A stretch of DNA of 64,000 nt from an uncultured Veillonella sp. GTDB taxonomy: Bacteria > Bacillota > Negativicutes > Veillonellales > Veillonellaceae. Below are positions 51,713 through 61,642 of the stretch, in pieces. Location of the stretch: assembly GCF_900545795.1 (NCBI RefSeq), contig NZ_URAR01000001.1, positions 248,001 through 312,000 on the forward strand, read 5' to 3'. The first letter of the stretch is position 1; every line of letters begins with the position of its first letter. Position numbers and translations under genes: made by a program. The notes beneath the pieces are model-generated. The model had not been told where the DNA came from, made no database searches, and saw nothing but the letters and a program-made list of their open reading frames with translations.

Positions 51713-53101
51713 TTATTTTTCTGAAGACTTAGCAAGTACGCTATGTTTTCGACTATAAAAAGTGTATATCAAAAATCCTAAAATGCTCCAACTTGTAAAT
51801 AATTCAAAGGTGTGCGCCGATAATTGTGAAAATACAAATAAGCAGAAAACAATTGCTAAAGGCGCTACTATATATACAGCAGGGCAACGGAAATCGCGCT
51901 TCACATCAGGATATACGCGGCGCAGTACCATGACACCTAAGGACGCGCACATAAAAGCAAATAAAGTACCGGCAGAGCACATTTCAGCCACTATATGAAT
52001 GGGAGTAAATCCTGAAATCAATGCTACCACTACACCTACAATAATCGTGATAATATGAGGCGTATGGAAGGTTGGATGAATGCGACATAAGCTTTTAGGA
52101 ATTAAACCATCCCGGCTCATCGCATAAAAAGCACGCGTCTGTGCGTAAATCATCACCAATAATACTGTGGATAAACCGCATAATGCCCCCGTACCAACAA
52201 CAGCCGACCCCAACCGGGAGCCTACATATTCTAGCACATATGTAGCCGGTGCTGCCGTATCTAACTGGGGATATGGCACTACACCCGTCATCACGGCGCT
52301 GACTGCAATGTATAAAACAGTGCAAATCGCCAAAGACGCTATAATGCCAACTGGCATATCTACTTTAGGATTTTTAGTCTCCTCTGCCGCTGTAGCGATA
52401 GCATCAACACCTAAATAAGCAAAGAATAAAATCGCTGTCCCTGCTGCTACCCCCTTCCAGCCATAAGGCAAGAATGGCGTCCAATTAACTGGATCTACAT
52501 GAGGGGCAGCTAAGAAAATAAACAAGAAAATTGTAGCAATTTTTATCAATACGAGAACTCGATTAACCCTTGCACTTTCGCGAATGCCCAAGACCAACAG
52601 CAAAGTGGCAAATAAAACAACAATAACGGCCGGTAAATTCACAATGCCTCCATCATGAGGCACGGCCGTCAACGCTTGTGGCAAATCAATTCCACCAGCA
52701 TGCAAAATGCCTACCAAATAAGCAGACCAACCACCGGCGACGGCACTAGCTCCTACAGAGTACTCTAGCACAAGCCCCCAGCCAACCCACCAGCCAAAAA
52801 ATTCGCCCAGTGAAGCATATGTATACGTATATGCACTACCAGAAACTGGCAACATGGATACGAGCTCAGCATATGCTAAGCACACAAAGGCACATGTTAT
52901 GGCCGCTAATACAAATGAAAGCATTAAGCCTGGCCCTGCATAATCAGCTGCACCAATACCAGTTAACACAAAGATACCCGTCCCAATTATGACGCCTAAA
53001 CCTAATAAGGTTACATCAAAGGCACTAAGGGCACGGGTGAGTTTTTTCTCCTCTGCCACGGCCGTTAAATCAGCCAATGACTTCCTACGAAACCAAGTCA
53101 C
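51713..53101 (-). CDS. APC-family amino acid permease (cationic amino acid transporter type)
   Basis: A 462-residue transporter with twelve hydrophobic segments. The N-terminus LTRALSAFDVTLLGLGVIIGTGIFVLTG-like region (from residue 21) with GVIIGTGIFV is typical of the CAT/YfnA group. Other signatures are YAELVSMLPVSGSAYTYTYA near residue 75 and FFAYLGVDAIATAAEETKNP near residue 225. The substrate is likely an amino acid, but the family covers several. It is the nearest gene upstream of the ilv leader, on the same strand, with only a promoter between and no clear terminator. Confidence 0.88.
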   Translation of the reverse strand: MTWFRRKSLADLTAVAEEKKLTRALSAFDVTLLGLGVIIGTGIFVLTGIGAADYAGPGLMLSFVLAAITCAFVCLAYAELVSMLPVSGSAYTYTYASLGEFFGWWVGWGLVLEYSVGASAVAGGWSAYLVGILHAGGIDLPQALTAVPHDGGIVNLPAVIVVLFATLLLVLGIRESARVNRVLVLIKIATIFLFIFLAAPHVDPVNWTPFLPYGWKGVAAGTAILFFAYLGVDAIATAAEETKNPKVDMPVGIIASLAICTVLYIAVSAVMTGVVPYPQLDTAAPATYVLEYVGSRLGSAVVGTGALCGLSTVLLVMIYAQTRAFYAMSRDGLIPKSLCRIHPTFHTPHIITIIVGVVVALISGFTPIHIVAEMCSAGTLFAFMCASLGVMVLRRVYPDVKRDFRCPAVYIVAPLAIVFCLFVFSQLSAHTFELFTSWSILGFLIYTFYSRKHSVLAKSSEK

Positions 53102-53213
53102 AATATTCCTCCTATGCTACATAACTACCTTTCTTATTATACACAGAAGGGCTTATTACGCCTAGGATTTATTCAGACTTTCTGCATAGACACAAATCAA
53201 AATTAATAACCAA

Positions 53214-53249
53214 ATATAAAAAGGAACTGAACCTAAGCCCAGTTCCTTT
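53214..53249 (-). terminator. Intrinsic terminator of brnQ
   Basis: On the minus strand AAAGGAACTG pairs perfectly with CAGTTCCTTT around a short loop and is followed by TTATATTT. It closes a structured 3' untranslated region. Confidence 0.88.
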
Positions 53250-53275
53250 AATCTTTATTATCTTATTTTTACTAA

Positions 53276-53348
53276 CTAGTACGCTACTGCCCCCAAGCAA
53301 GTTTGAAGATGTCTCAACAGTACAAAGTACTCATCTTCTTCGCACTAG
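53276..53348 (-). ncRNA. Structured 3' untranslated element after brnQ
   Basis: On the minus strand an eight-pair outer stem CTAGTGCG/CGTACTAG (one G-U) encloses GAAGATG/CATCTTC and, within it, AGTAC/GTACT with a TTT loop. It starts nine bases past the brnQ stop and is followed by the terminator at 53249. It could be a 3'-end small RNA or a stability element; no known family was recognised. Confidence 0.45.
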
Positions 53349-53357
53349 CCCAATCTA

Positions 53358-54707
53358 TTAGTTAACTTCTGCTACAGCAGCTTTTTTTACAACAGCCTTA
53401 TTAATGAGACCAACTACAAAACCCACTACAGCAAAAGGTACCCAACTCATACCAACAGCGTGGAATGGTACATATTGAGCAAATGCTTCGCCAAAAGAAC
53501 CTAGTGCAAAACCGGCTGTTTCAGCACCACTTACAAAAGCGGCAATCAACGTAAGGCCAATGCTCCACGCATATACGCATTGACGGCCATCAAACACGCG
53601 ATCTAAGAACGCTAATGCGATGATTACAATAGTCAATGGATACAAGAACATCAACACTGGAATAGTAGACACAATGATAGTTTTTAAACCAAACATACCA
53701 ATGAAGAAAGATACTACTGAGAAAATAACGGCATATGCTTTATAGCTTAAGCCTGAGTATAAACGGTTAAAGTAAGTAGCACAAGATGTTACAAGACCAA
53801 TACTTGTAGTCAAGCATGCTAATAATACGATAATAGCAAGTACGATAGCACCTACATTGCCGATTAGAATACGAGCACTACCTGCTAATACAGGAGCCCC
53901 TGTTTCAAGCACACCTAATTGCTCTACGCTAGTAGCACCAAGATTAGCGATGAAGATATATACAAAGCCAAGGCAAGCTACAGCAATAATACCGGCCTTA
54001 AATGTAGCCGATGTGATTTGCTCTTTAGTTTTTGCACCTGATAAAGTAACAAATTGAATCACCAAGATAGCAAATACTAAGGATGCTAACGCATCAAGTG
54101 TATTGTAACCATCTAAGAAACCTTGAAGCACCGCTGTGCTTGGTGTAGCATATTGCTCCATAGGTGCCATATAGCTACCCATTGGGGTAATCAAAGATTT
54201 AGCAATTAAAATACAAATAGTCAATAATAAAAGTGGTGTTAAGACTTTACCAATGCGGTCTACTAATTTAGCTGGGTTAATAGCCAACCATAAAGTAATA
54301 GCAAAGAAAATAGCCAACACAATACCTTGCGTCATATCAGAGCCGCCGCCATCTAAGAAAGGTCGAACGGCAATTTCATAAGATACTGTGCCTGTACGAG
54401 GAATCGCGAAAGCTGGCCCAATGGAAAGGTATAAAAGTACAGTATAAATAAATCCATAGGCAGGGTGTACGCGACTAGCCAAAGCTTGTACGTCCTTAGA
54501 GCCAGAATAGCCCATCGCCATAACGCCAAGTAATGGCAAACCTACACCAGTAATAATGAAGCCTAAAATAGCCCACCATACATTCTCACCTGCTTGTTGC
54601 CCCAAAGCGGCAGGGAAAATTAAGTTACCAGCTCCAAAGAATAGAGCGAATAACATGAGACCTATAGCTATATAGGCTCGGTTGTTTAAATTTGCTTGAT
54701 TGTCCAT
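53358..54707 (-). CDS. brnQ: Branched-chain amino acid:cation symporter
   Basis: A 449-residue LIVCS-family carrier with twelve hydrophobic segments that imports Leu, Ile and Val with Na or H. The N-terminal IGLMLFALFFGAGNLIFPA near residue 14 and the following GFIITGVGLPLLGVMAMG are the family signature. AAAGGAG lies upstream of the ATG. It lies upstream of the ilv block in the same direction, matching uptake with biosynthesis. A structured element and terminator follow it, so it is a separate transcript. Confidence 0.95.
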   Translation of the reverse strand: MDNQANLNNRAYIAIGLMLFALFFGAGNLIFPAALGQQAGENVWWAILGFIITGVGLPLLGVMAMGYSGSKDVQALASRVHPAYGFIYTVLLYLSIGPAFAIPRTGTVSYEIAVRPFLDGGGSDMTQGIVLAIFFAITLWLAINPAKLVDRIGKVLTPLLLLTICILIAKSLITPMGSYMAPMEQYATPSTAVLQGFLDGYNTLDALASLVFAILVIQFVTLSGAKTKEQITSATFKAGIIAVACLGFVYIFIANLGATSVEQLGVLETGAPVLAGSARILIGNVGAIVLAIIVLLACLTTSIGLVTSCATYFNRLYSGLSYKAYAVIFSVVSFFIGMFGLKTIIVSTIPVLMFLYPLTIVIIALAFLDRVFDGRQCVYAWSIGLTLIAAFVSGAETAGFALGSFGEAFAQYVPFHAVGMSWVPFAVVGFVVGLINKAVVKKAAVAEVN

Positions 54708-54876
54708 AAAAATCTCTCCTTTTCACAAGTTTAGGTTTTATTATACAACAGTTTTTTAGAATGGACAAATGTATTTTTCTTTATTTTTTTAATTTTAGTA
54801 TGCAGAAAGCGCATATTATTATTTAATATGTGCTTTGTACTAATAAGTGTTAAATTTTTACTATCTAACAAACCCT

Positions 54877-57030
54877 TTATTTACAGGGAATAACGCCTAC
54901 CTTTACATCATAAAATGTACTGCCCGTCCCCTTATCAGTCATGCGGCTGGCCGTTAAAGCATTAATGCTTACTGCCTCATCTGAAGAATTCCGTTGCCAC
55001 CATACCCCATAGGTAAGCACCGTTCCCTTCGCTACCCTATCATCAAAGTAAAGGGGCAACTTCACTTCCCCACGTTCATTTTTCAAAATGACTGTATCCC
55101 CTTCTTTTAGTTCCTGAACCAAAGTTTCGTTTGGATTCATATAAGCAGCCATATAGGGTTTTGAATTGATTTTCTCTTTTATGTTTTCTTGCCCCTCAAG
55201 CTTGCATTCTACTTCTACACCATATCGCTCATTAAAGGAAGAATCTAAAATGCGTGGATCTGGTGCATTAATTAGCCAATACGCTTCATCATCTCCATAA
55301 GGTGTTGTATATGTGGGCAACGGTTGATCTTCCTGAGGATTTAAAATTTCAATCTTCCCAGACGGTGTTTTAAAATCCATTTTGTAGTGTTTAGGTAACT
55401 CTACTTCTACCGGTTCACCTGCTAAAACGCGCTGCTGTTCTTCGTCAGTTAAAGCAGATCCTTCCAACGTTTCTTTAATTAAATCCCAAGCCGAACGATT
55501 AAAAATCTCATCCGTTAGGCCAAAGGCTTTCGCAATAGTACAAATTGTATCCCAGTTAGACTTGCTATCCCCTATAGGCTCAATTATCTTACGCCCTAAA
55601 CCAACAGAGTAATGACCGTAAGAATTATAAATATCATCATGCTCTAAGGATGAAGTAGCAGGTAGCACAATATCGGCATACTTAGCAGTATCAGTCATAA
55701 AGCGCTCATGCACAACCGTAAATAAATCGTCTCGCATCAGCCCTGCGCGTACTACATTTTGGTCTGGCAAAGTAATCGCCGGATTCGAGGAGTACACATA
55801 AAGACATTTTATAGGCTTCTTTGTATCCAATAAAGCAGGCCCTAATTGCACCATAGGAATGAGACGACCTAGCAAAGGCGCCTCTGTATCATCAAGACTA
55901 TAAGCTAAGCTTTTAATTTGCGCTTTAAGTTTAAGAGCCTCCTCTGAATTATAAAATTCACTGCGCTCTAAGCTATCCAAAGTAGGCGCATGAGAGCTCC
56001 AAGCCATGAGAGCTTTACTTATAAAGGCACTTCCTGATGTGCTGCCTAAAAATCCGCCCCCCTGTTTTGCATACGCTCCCACCAAGGCTGGCAAGCAAGT
56101 AATAATGCGCACCGTCATGGCCCCATTTCCATAACGGGACAGGCCACTACCTAAGCGAATAAAGGGCGCCTGCGCTGCGCCATAAGCATGGGCTAATTCT
56201 TCAATACGCGCTTCACTTACACCTGTAAGCTCTGCTACCGTACGCAAATCATAATGAGGTAATACATCCTTGCACAGTTCTTCATAGCCCTGTACATAGT
56301 TTGCTACAAACTCTTTATCTACTAAACCATCACGAACTAGCACATGCATGACGCCTAGTGCCAAAGCACCGTCGCTACCTGGTTTAGTTAGGACTACTTC
56401 ATCACCAAGATCGGCGGTGCTGCTACGATACACATCTACGACCCATACTTTAGCCCCTTTTGCTTTAGCACGCTTCACATCATGAAGAATGTGAAGATTC
56501 GTGGCCACTGCATTAAGGCTCCATAAAATAATAAGATCACTATGCTGCATTTCCTGAGGCCTAGTACCTAATGTTTGACCCATTACGGCCTGCCAAGCAT
56601 AGCGCTTAGCAGGGGAGCAAATCCCTCTATCTTGACGCGTTGCCCCGAGGCGTGCAAACAGAGGATCACCGGCAGCGCTTTGGATGAGCCCCATTGTACC
56701 TGCATAGGAATAAGGCATAATACTTTCACTGCCATAATCCTTAATCGTCTTTTTAAATTGTTGTGCAATTTCCGCTGTCGCTTCGTTCCACGAACAAGGC
56801 TCAAACTGCCCTAAACCTTTAGGGCCTACACGGCGCAAAGGAGTCTGTAGGCGCTCTGGAGAATGAACTACGTCTTCATAGTGAACCATCTTTTGACATA
56901 AAGTCCCTCTAGTAAAACTATGGTCAGGATTCCCCTGTACCTTTTTTACTATATTGTTCTCCACCTTTATAACTAAGCCACAAGCATCTGGACAGTCATA
57001 AGGACATACGGAATTATGAATTGTTTCCAT
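54877..57030 (-). CDS. Molybdopterin-dependent oxidoreductase, catalytic subunit (cytoplasmic)
   Basis: A 717-residue member of the DMSO-reductase/formate-dehydrogenase superfamily. The N-terminal [4Fe-4S] motif is VCPYDCPDACGLV with the fourth Cys in RGTLCQKM near residue 47. Cofactor-binding regions follow (ILWSLNAVATNLH, then LTKPGSDGALALG), with a C-terminal beta-barrel domain. There is no twin-arginine signal. No Fe-S or membrane subunit is adjacent, so electron partner and substrate are unknown. The closest family impression is YoaE-like. The ATG at 57030 follows GAGAGGAG; the upstream ATG at 57066 lacks a ribosome site. Confidence 0.88.
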   Translation of the reverse strand: METIHNSVCPYDCPDACGLVIKVENNIVKKVQGNPDHSFTRGTLCQKMVHYEDVVHSPERLQTPLRRVGPKGLGQFEPCSWNEATAEIAQQFKKTIKDYGSESIMPYSYAGTMGLIQSAAGDPLFARLGATRQDRGICSPAKRYAWQAVMGQTLGTRPQEMQHSDLIILWSLNAVATNLHILHDVKRAKAKGAKVWVVDVYRSSTADLGDEVVLTKPGSDGALALGVMHVLVRDGLVDKEFVANYVQGYEELCKDVLPHYDLRTVAELTGVSEARIEELAHAYGAAQAPFIRLGSGLSRYGNGAMTVRIITCLPALVGAYAKQGGGFLGSTSGSAFISKALMAWSSHAPTLDSLERSEFYNSEEALKLKAQIKSLAYSLDDTEAPLLGRLIPMVQLGPALLDTKKPIKCLYVYSSNPAITLPDQNVVRAGLMRDDLFTVVHERFMTDTAKYADIVLPATSSLEHDDIYNSYGHYSVGLGRKIIEPIGDSKSNWDTICTIAKAFGLTDEIFNRSAWDLIKETLEGSALTDEEQQRVLAGEPVEVELPKHYKMDFKTPSGKIEILNPQEDQPLPTYTTPYGDDEAYWLINAPDPRILDSSFNERYGVEVECKLEGQENIKEKINSKPYMAAYMNPNETLVQELKEGDTVILKNERGEVKLPLYFDDRVAKGTVLTYGVWWQRNSSDEAVSINALTASRMTDKGTGSTFYDVKVGVIPCK

Positions 57031-57101
57031 CACCAAGCTCCTCTCTTTATGTATAGTATCTGCCATCTTAAATATACCACGTTTGTAGTATCAGATAAAG
57101 T

Positions 57102-57130
57102 AAAGAGCCCTCTACAGTAGAGAGCTCTTT
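57102..57130 (-). terminator. Stem-loop terminator of the Ldh_2 gene
   Basis: AAAGAGC-CTCTAC pairs with GTAGAG-GCTCTTT with one mismatch and a one-base loop. On the minus strand TTTACTTTATC follows. Between it and the gene, a 12-mer CCTCTATTAGTA at 57179-57190 repeats the gene end at 57276-57287. Confidence 0.65.
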
Positions 57131-57281
57131 GCTAGAATTTATATTATATTTTATATTTTCAAGCGCTATAGAAATCAACCTCTATTAGTAGCACTATAGT
57201 GATTCACCTTTAGTAGTAGCTCTATATAGTAGCACCATAAGGATTAAACTTTATCCATAACACTATAAAGATGGCCCTCTA

Positions 57282-58409
57282 TTAGTAATTCCCTTTGAAA
57301 TCACCGGCAGCCGGTGGCTCATAATCGCCGAAGTAATCAGAGAAAGTTAAACCTATGGATTGGCAAAGATTATAAATTTCAAGCATAGTCATATCAATAA
57401 CTGGAATGCCTTCCTTGCGGCGGGTTTCATATGCTTCTACTTCTTTTTCGCCATGTGTATAAATCCGTGTTTGCCCCTTAGCTTTTGGACTATTGCGAAT
57501 TTCTTCTAGTAAAGTCGACATATGCTGTTTAATCGCGTCAGCATCACCAAAGAAGGCCGGATTAATAGCCATAAATCCATGACAAGTATTGGCGCGTCCG
57601 CCTTCACCTATATGATGAGACGTAGCCCCTACAGATAGAATAGAGGCAAAGAGTTCTGCTACCATGCCATTGCCATAGCCCTTGTGAGAGCCTAATTCTT
57701 CAGTACTGCCGCCTAAAGGCATAATGCCGCCGCCTCGCTTATGGGTCAAATTATCAAGGATCGTAGCCGCATCATCGCTTGGACTACCATCAATATCTAC
57801 AGCCCATTCCTTTGGCACCTTTTTGCCAAGTTTATTGTAAATCTCAAGTTTACCTCTCGTAACAACCGTCGTAGAAGCATCAAAGAAGAAATTATATGGC
57901 TCTGCTGGTGCTGCCCAAGCTTGAGGATTGGAACCCAACATAGCCATGCGACCAAACGTTGGCACCATTAAGGATTCTGAATTTGTAGAGGAGAAACCAA
58001 TAAGGCCTTCTTCTACAGCCATATTCGCATAATAGCCTGCGATACCATAATGATTGGAATGTTTTACCGTCACTATACCGATGCCTGACTTCTTAGCCTT
58101 GTCAATGGCTAATTTCATAGCAAAATGCCCATTTATCTGACCCATCCCATGATGTCCATCCACCACTGCGGTAACCGGTGTTTCAAAAATAACTTCCGGC
58201 TTCGTATCGACTTCAATGATACCTTTTTGAATGCCCTTTTGATAGCGCACTAAGCGTTGTACGCCATGACTATCAATGCCATATAAATCTGACATGAGCA
58301 AGACATCGCGAATAATCGCTGCATCTTTAGTGGAAAAGCCAAATTTCTTAAAGGCATCCATACATAAACGGTTTAATTGATCATATTTGACGGTTACTGT
58401 GTGTTCCAT
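57282..58409 (-). CDS. Ldh_2-family malate/lactate dehydrogenase
   Basis: A 375-residue NAD(P)-dependent oxidoreductase of the malate/L-lactate/ureidoglycolate dehydrogenase family, which has a fold different from classical LDH/MDH. The family features are SDLYGIDSHGVQRL near residue 40 (catalytic His), VKHSNHYGIAGYY near residue 118 and MLGSNPQAWA near residue 158. It would reduce oxaloacetate to malate or act on another 2-hydroxyacid. Malate is attractive because a fumarase is encoded at 8-10 kb, but the substrate is not fixed by motif. It is transcribed singly, with a hairpin on its 3' side. Confidence 0.88.
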   Translation of the reverse strand: MEHTVTVKYDQLNRLCMDAFKKFGFSTKDAAIIRDVLLMSDLYGIDSHGVQRLVRYQKGIQKGIIEVDTKPEVIFETPVTAVVDGHHGMGQINGHFAMKLAIDKAKKSGIGIVTVKHSNHYGIAGYYANMAVEEGLIGFSSTNSESLMVPTFGRMAMLGSNPQAWAAPAEPYNFFFDASTTVVTRGKLEIYNKLGKKVPKEWAVDIDGSPSDDAATILDNLTHKRGGGIMPLGGSTEELGSHKGYGNGMVAELFASILSVGATSHHIGEGGRANTCHGFMAINPAFFGDADAIKQHMSTLLEEIRNSPKAKGQTRIYTHGEKEVEAYETRRKEGIPVIDMTMLEIYNLCQSIGLTFSDYFGDYEPPAAGDFKGNY

Positions 58410-58563
58410 AACAAGGCCTCCTCATCGGCATTTAGCACACTTAATACATTATTCGGCCGCGTCTTTTTGATATACTATAGCTATTTTATTTCCTATGCGG
58501 TTAGCAAACACTCTTACGTATTCGCTTTATTTTACAAATTCGTTTAGCTTCTATAAATTCATT

Positions 58564-59625
58564 TTATTTTTTACCTATAGCTTCATTCATAGCGGCACTA
58601 ATACTCTCCGCTTGTGCAGAACTACTAGCAGTTACCAAAGACACCGAGCCCATGGAAACAACAGCTCCATTACTAGTAGTAGGTACAACTTGTTTATCAT
58701 GGAATAAACGAGCTAATTTCCCCGCCACTAAATAGGCGCGTTCTTCTGCTGTCAACTGACCTGTAGGCTCGCCTGTGTAGACTGCTTTATTATTAATATA
58801 TACAGTATTTTCTTTTACCTGCACTTTTTTGCCTGAGTATTCATATAGGCGTTGTAAGTTTTCATTAATGCGATTACTTGTCTTTGGATGATCATTAGGA
58901 TTAATAATCTGGGCTAATCCTTCCTGATATAATTCGCCATATTTTTCGCGAATCGTATACATCGACATCGGTGCGCCACCAAGATTATACGGACTATCCG
59001 CTAAAATAGAAAATCCTAATTCATCAGCATTTTTCTCCTGAGATACAGAGAATACTTGATTGGATAAGTACTGACCAGCAATATTGCCTAAGAGCACACT
59101 AGCCGTACCTGCATCAGCTGTAGCAGCCCCTACAGCAACTTGTACACCAAGCTTTTTCTTTAAGCCGCGCACGCCATCCTTATGTTCCCCATGGGCAATT
59201 TCATGACTCATAATATAAGCCAATTCATCATCACTCATGCGGTCCATAGTGCCCTTATTGACCGACATAACTCGACCAATAGCCATAAACGCATTGATAT
59301 CATCTTGCGGATTTACATACACTACATAGGAGCGCTTCACCTTAGGAGACTGTGATAAGGTATCTAAAATGCGTTGCGCCCGTTGCTGATACGCCGCATT
59401 ATTATAATATCCAGTCATCTCCTTATATTTTTTTAAGCTAGCTTCTTGCCCCGCATCAGTATCATCTAATTGTGATACAGTTTGGTGCACTTCAGCCATG
59501 CCTAAGGCGCCCCCTAATAATACGCCCAGTGCCGAAGCGTCAACTCGTTGCCCTTGACTGCCTGAACCTACTAAAACTGTTGCTCCAAGTAAACCTACCA
59601 TTAATCGTCGTTGCCATTGTTTCAT
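58564..59625 (-). CDS. Secreted M48-family metalloprotease
   Basis: A 353-residue zinc protease with an N-terminal signal sequence (RRLMVGLLGATVLVGSGSQG) and presumably a periplasmic location. The active site is IMSHEIAHGEHKDG (HExxH) near residue 143, with the third ligand in SQEKNADELG near residue 198. It resembles the YggG/LoiP group of M48 proteases linked to envelope quality control. The ATG at 59625 lies nine bases after GGGAG; an ATG two codons earlier is too close to it. Two distal segments beyond residue 270 include an unusual SSSAQAESISAAMNEA tail. Confidence 0.9.
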   Translation of the reverse strand: MKQWQRRLMVGLLGATVLVGSGSQGQRVDASALGVLLGGALGMAEVHQTVSQLDDTDAGQEASLKKYKEMTGYYNNAAYQQRAQRILDTLSQSPKVKRSYVVYVNPQDDINAFMAIGRVMSVNKGTMDRMSDDELAYIMSHEIAHGEHKDGVRGLKKKLGVQVAVGAATADAGTASVLLGNIAGQYLSNQVFSVSQEKNADELGFSILADSPYNLGGAPMSMYTIREKYGELYQEGLAQIINPNDHPKTSNRINENLQRLYEYSGKKVQVKENTVYINNKAVYTGEPTGQLTAEERAYLVAGKLARLFHDKQVVPTTSNGAVVSMGSVSLVTASSSAQAESISAAMNEAIGKK

Positions 59626-59739
59626 AGTCATTCACTCCCGTCAAATCACCATTACATCCTTGCAAACGTATTCACTTGTAACGCCTTTATTTTATTATGG
59701 CAAAGGAGACCTCGCTTGTCTTCATGTTCCATAATAAAT

Positions 59740-59763
59740 AAAATAGTCACTTCGGCCTATTTT
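59740..59763 (-). terminator. Weak terminator-like stem after dnaB
   Basis: AAAATAG pairs with CTATTTT around a ten-base loop, with T tracts on both sides. It lies 26 bp past the dnaB stop. Confidence 0.5.
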
Positions 59764-59788
59764 TTGGCTCTACGCAGCATAAAACAAA

Positions 59789-61138
59789 TTATACTTCGTC
59801 TGGTCGCGAAGTTGTATTGCGGAATTTTGTTAGCGCCCCGTCAAAGAGGAGTTTAATATTATCTAAAGCGCCATTACGGTGCTTACTAATAATAACTTCC
59901 GTCACATCCTGGGCATTTTCATCCTTTGTATAATATTTGTCGCGATATAAAAAGGCTACAATATCCGCATCCTGTTCCAAAGAGCCTGATTCACGAAGGT
60001 CACTGAGGAGCGGCCGCTTATCTTGACGCGCTTCTACAGCTCGACTGAGCTGTGATAAAGCAATTAAAGGAACATTAAATTCACGAGCCATTATTTTAAG
60101 ATTTCGAGAAATCTCTGAAATTTCCTGCTGCCGATTTTCTGGACTTGATTTACTACCACTACGTCCCTTCATGAGCTGAATATAGTCAATGATGATTAAA
60201 TCAAGACCATGATCAACTTTTAAACGGCGAAGTCTCGATCGCATATCTTGCGGTGTCATATCCGCTGTATCATCAATATATAGGCGCGCACTACCCATCA
60301 TTTCAGCAGCTTTAGCTATGCGGTTCCAATCATCTGGCTCCAATTGACCACGTCGCAATTTCTCAGAACTAACTTGTGCCACAGATGACAAAATACGACC
60401 TACTAACTGAGCCTTTGACATTTCCAAGGAGAAGAAAGCTACTGACTTCTTAGACTCCAATGCTACATTAGAAGCAATGTTCAGTGTAAATGCCGTTTTA
60501 CCCATGGATGGACGGGCTGCCACTAAAATAAGATCTGACGGCTGTAGACCATTAGTCAATTTATCTAAGTCAATAAAACCTGTAGGAACCCCACTAATCG
60601 CATCGGTATTTTGCGCTAACTCACCAACGCGATTTACCACCTCTTCCATGACCTGACCAATGGAAGAAAATCCTGTATCCGCCTTGATTTGACCGCTAAC
60701 GCCAAGAACTAATTGTTCTGCCCGATTAACGATGTCTTCAGCTGTATCAGCGCCTTCATAACTAATGCCTACAATTTGCTCCCCTGCCGCAATTAAACGG
60801 CGAAGCTGCGCTTTTTCAGCCACAATGCGAGCATGCTCTTCCGCATTATACGTAGCTAAGGAATCATTAGTGAGCGACGTAATATAGGCAATGCCACCTA
60901 CTTCATCAAGCTTTTTTAATCGCGTTAATTCATCAGTTAATAAGACTAAATCTGCTCTTTTATTGGCGTATATGATATTTTGTATAGCTCCAAAAACAAT
61001 GCGATGCGCATCGCGATAGAAATCTTGCTCGGTTATGATGCCACTAATATTGTCATACACATTATCCCCTGTCAACAAGGCGGCTAATACAGCCCGTTCT
61101 GCCTCTATACTATGGGGTGGAATGCGTGCATCTGCCAT
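59789..61138 (-). CDS. dnaB: Replicative DNA helicase
   Basis: A 449-residue hexameric 5'-3' helicase. The N-terminal primase-interaction domain begins PPHSIEAERAVLAALL. The RecA-like C-terminal domain has Walker A VAARPSMGKTAFTLN near residue 207, Walker B LDLIIIDYIQLM near residue 310 and the arginine-finger SQLSRAVEARQDKRP region. No intein is present. It is 57 bp downstream of rplI, with a small hairpin between. The rplI-dnaB order is common in Firmicutes and Negativicutes. Confidence 0.98.
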   Translation of the reverse strand: MADARIPPHSIEAERAVLAALLTGDNVYDNISGIITEQDFYRDAHRIVFGAIQNIIYANKRADLVLLTDELTRLKKLDEVGGIAYITSLTNDSLATYNAEEHARIVAEKAQLRRLIAAGEQIVGISYEGADTAEDIVNRAEQLVLGVSGQIKADTGFSSIGQVMEEVVNRVGELAQNTDAISGVPTGFIDLDKLTNGLQPSDLILVAARPSMGKTAFTLNIASNVALESKKSVAFFSLEMSKAQLVGRILSSVAQVSSEKLRRGQLEPDDWNRIAKAAEMMGSARLYIDDTADMTPQDMRSRLRRLKVDHGLDLIIIDYIQLMKGRSGSKSSPENRQQEISEISRNLKIMAREFNVPLIALSQLSRAVEARQDKRPLLSDLRESGSLEQDADIVAFLYRDKYYTKDENAQDVTEVIISKHRNGALDNIKLLFDGALTKFRNTTSRPDEV

Positions 61139-61166
61139 GTAACTTCCCCCTTCAACTGTGCAAATA

Positions 61167-61190
61167 AGGCACCCAAAATACCGGGTGCCT
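61167..61190 (-). terminator. Stem-loop between rplI and dnaB
   Basis: AGGCACCC pairs perfectly with GGGTGCCT around an eight-base loop, followed on the minus strand by TATTTGC. It is probably a partial terminator or processing site, as dnaB starts 29 bp later. Confidence 0.65.
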
Positions 61191-61195
61191 CACAC

Positions 61196-61642
61196 TTAAC
61201 CTTCTACTACTTCAACCTTAATGGTAGTGGTAATTTCTGGATGCACACGAATTAGCACATCATGTACGCCCAAAGTTTTAATTGGATCTTTTAATTCAAT
61301 TTTCTTTTTATCTACATCTACATCGAATTGCTTAGCTAATGCATCAGATACATCTTTGCCCGTTACAGAACCAAACACGCGACCGCCTTCACCCATTTTT
61401 ACAGGAATGCGAACTTGAACTTTAGCTAATTGGCTAGCCAAAATTTTTGCTTCGTCATTATCCACTTGTTTTTTATGCGCTACAGAGGCCTGTTTTTGCT
61501 TAGCATTATTTAAATTAGCTGGTGTACCTTCTAAAGCTTGGCCTTTTTTAATCAATACATTGCGGCCATACCCTTCACTTACTTCGATAATCTCGCCACG
61601 TTTACCTACTTTTTTGACATCTTCTAATAAAATTACTTTCAT
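61196..61642 (-). CDS. rplI: 50S ribosomal protein L9
   Basis: A 148-residue full-length L9, which binds domain V of 23S rRNA. The N-terminal KVILLEDVKKVGKRGEI and EVSEGYGRNVLI, the long connecting helix and the C-terminal GRVFGSVTGKDV domain are intact. Its start overlaps the gdpP stop by four bases (ATGA), so it is translationally coupled to gdpP. Confidence 0.98.
   Translation of the reverse strand: MKVILLEDVKKVGKRGEIIEVSEGYGRNVLIKKGQALEGTPANLNNAKQKQASVAHKKQVDNDEAKILASQLAKVQVRIPVKMGEGGRVFGSVTGKDVSDALAKQFDVDVDKKKIELKDPIKTLGVHDVLIRVHPEITTTIKVEVVEG

Noticed and set aside
54806..54836. Stem AAAGCGCATATT/AATATGTGCTTT as terminator of the molybdopterin gene
   Set aside because: It pairs well but has no U-run on the minus strand, and A/T-only stems are common here. 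It was left unannotated.
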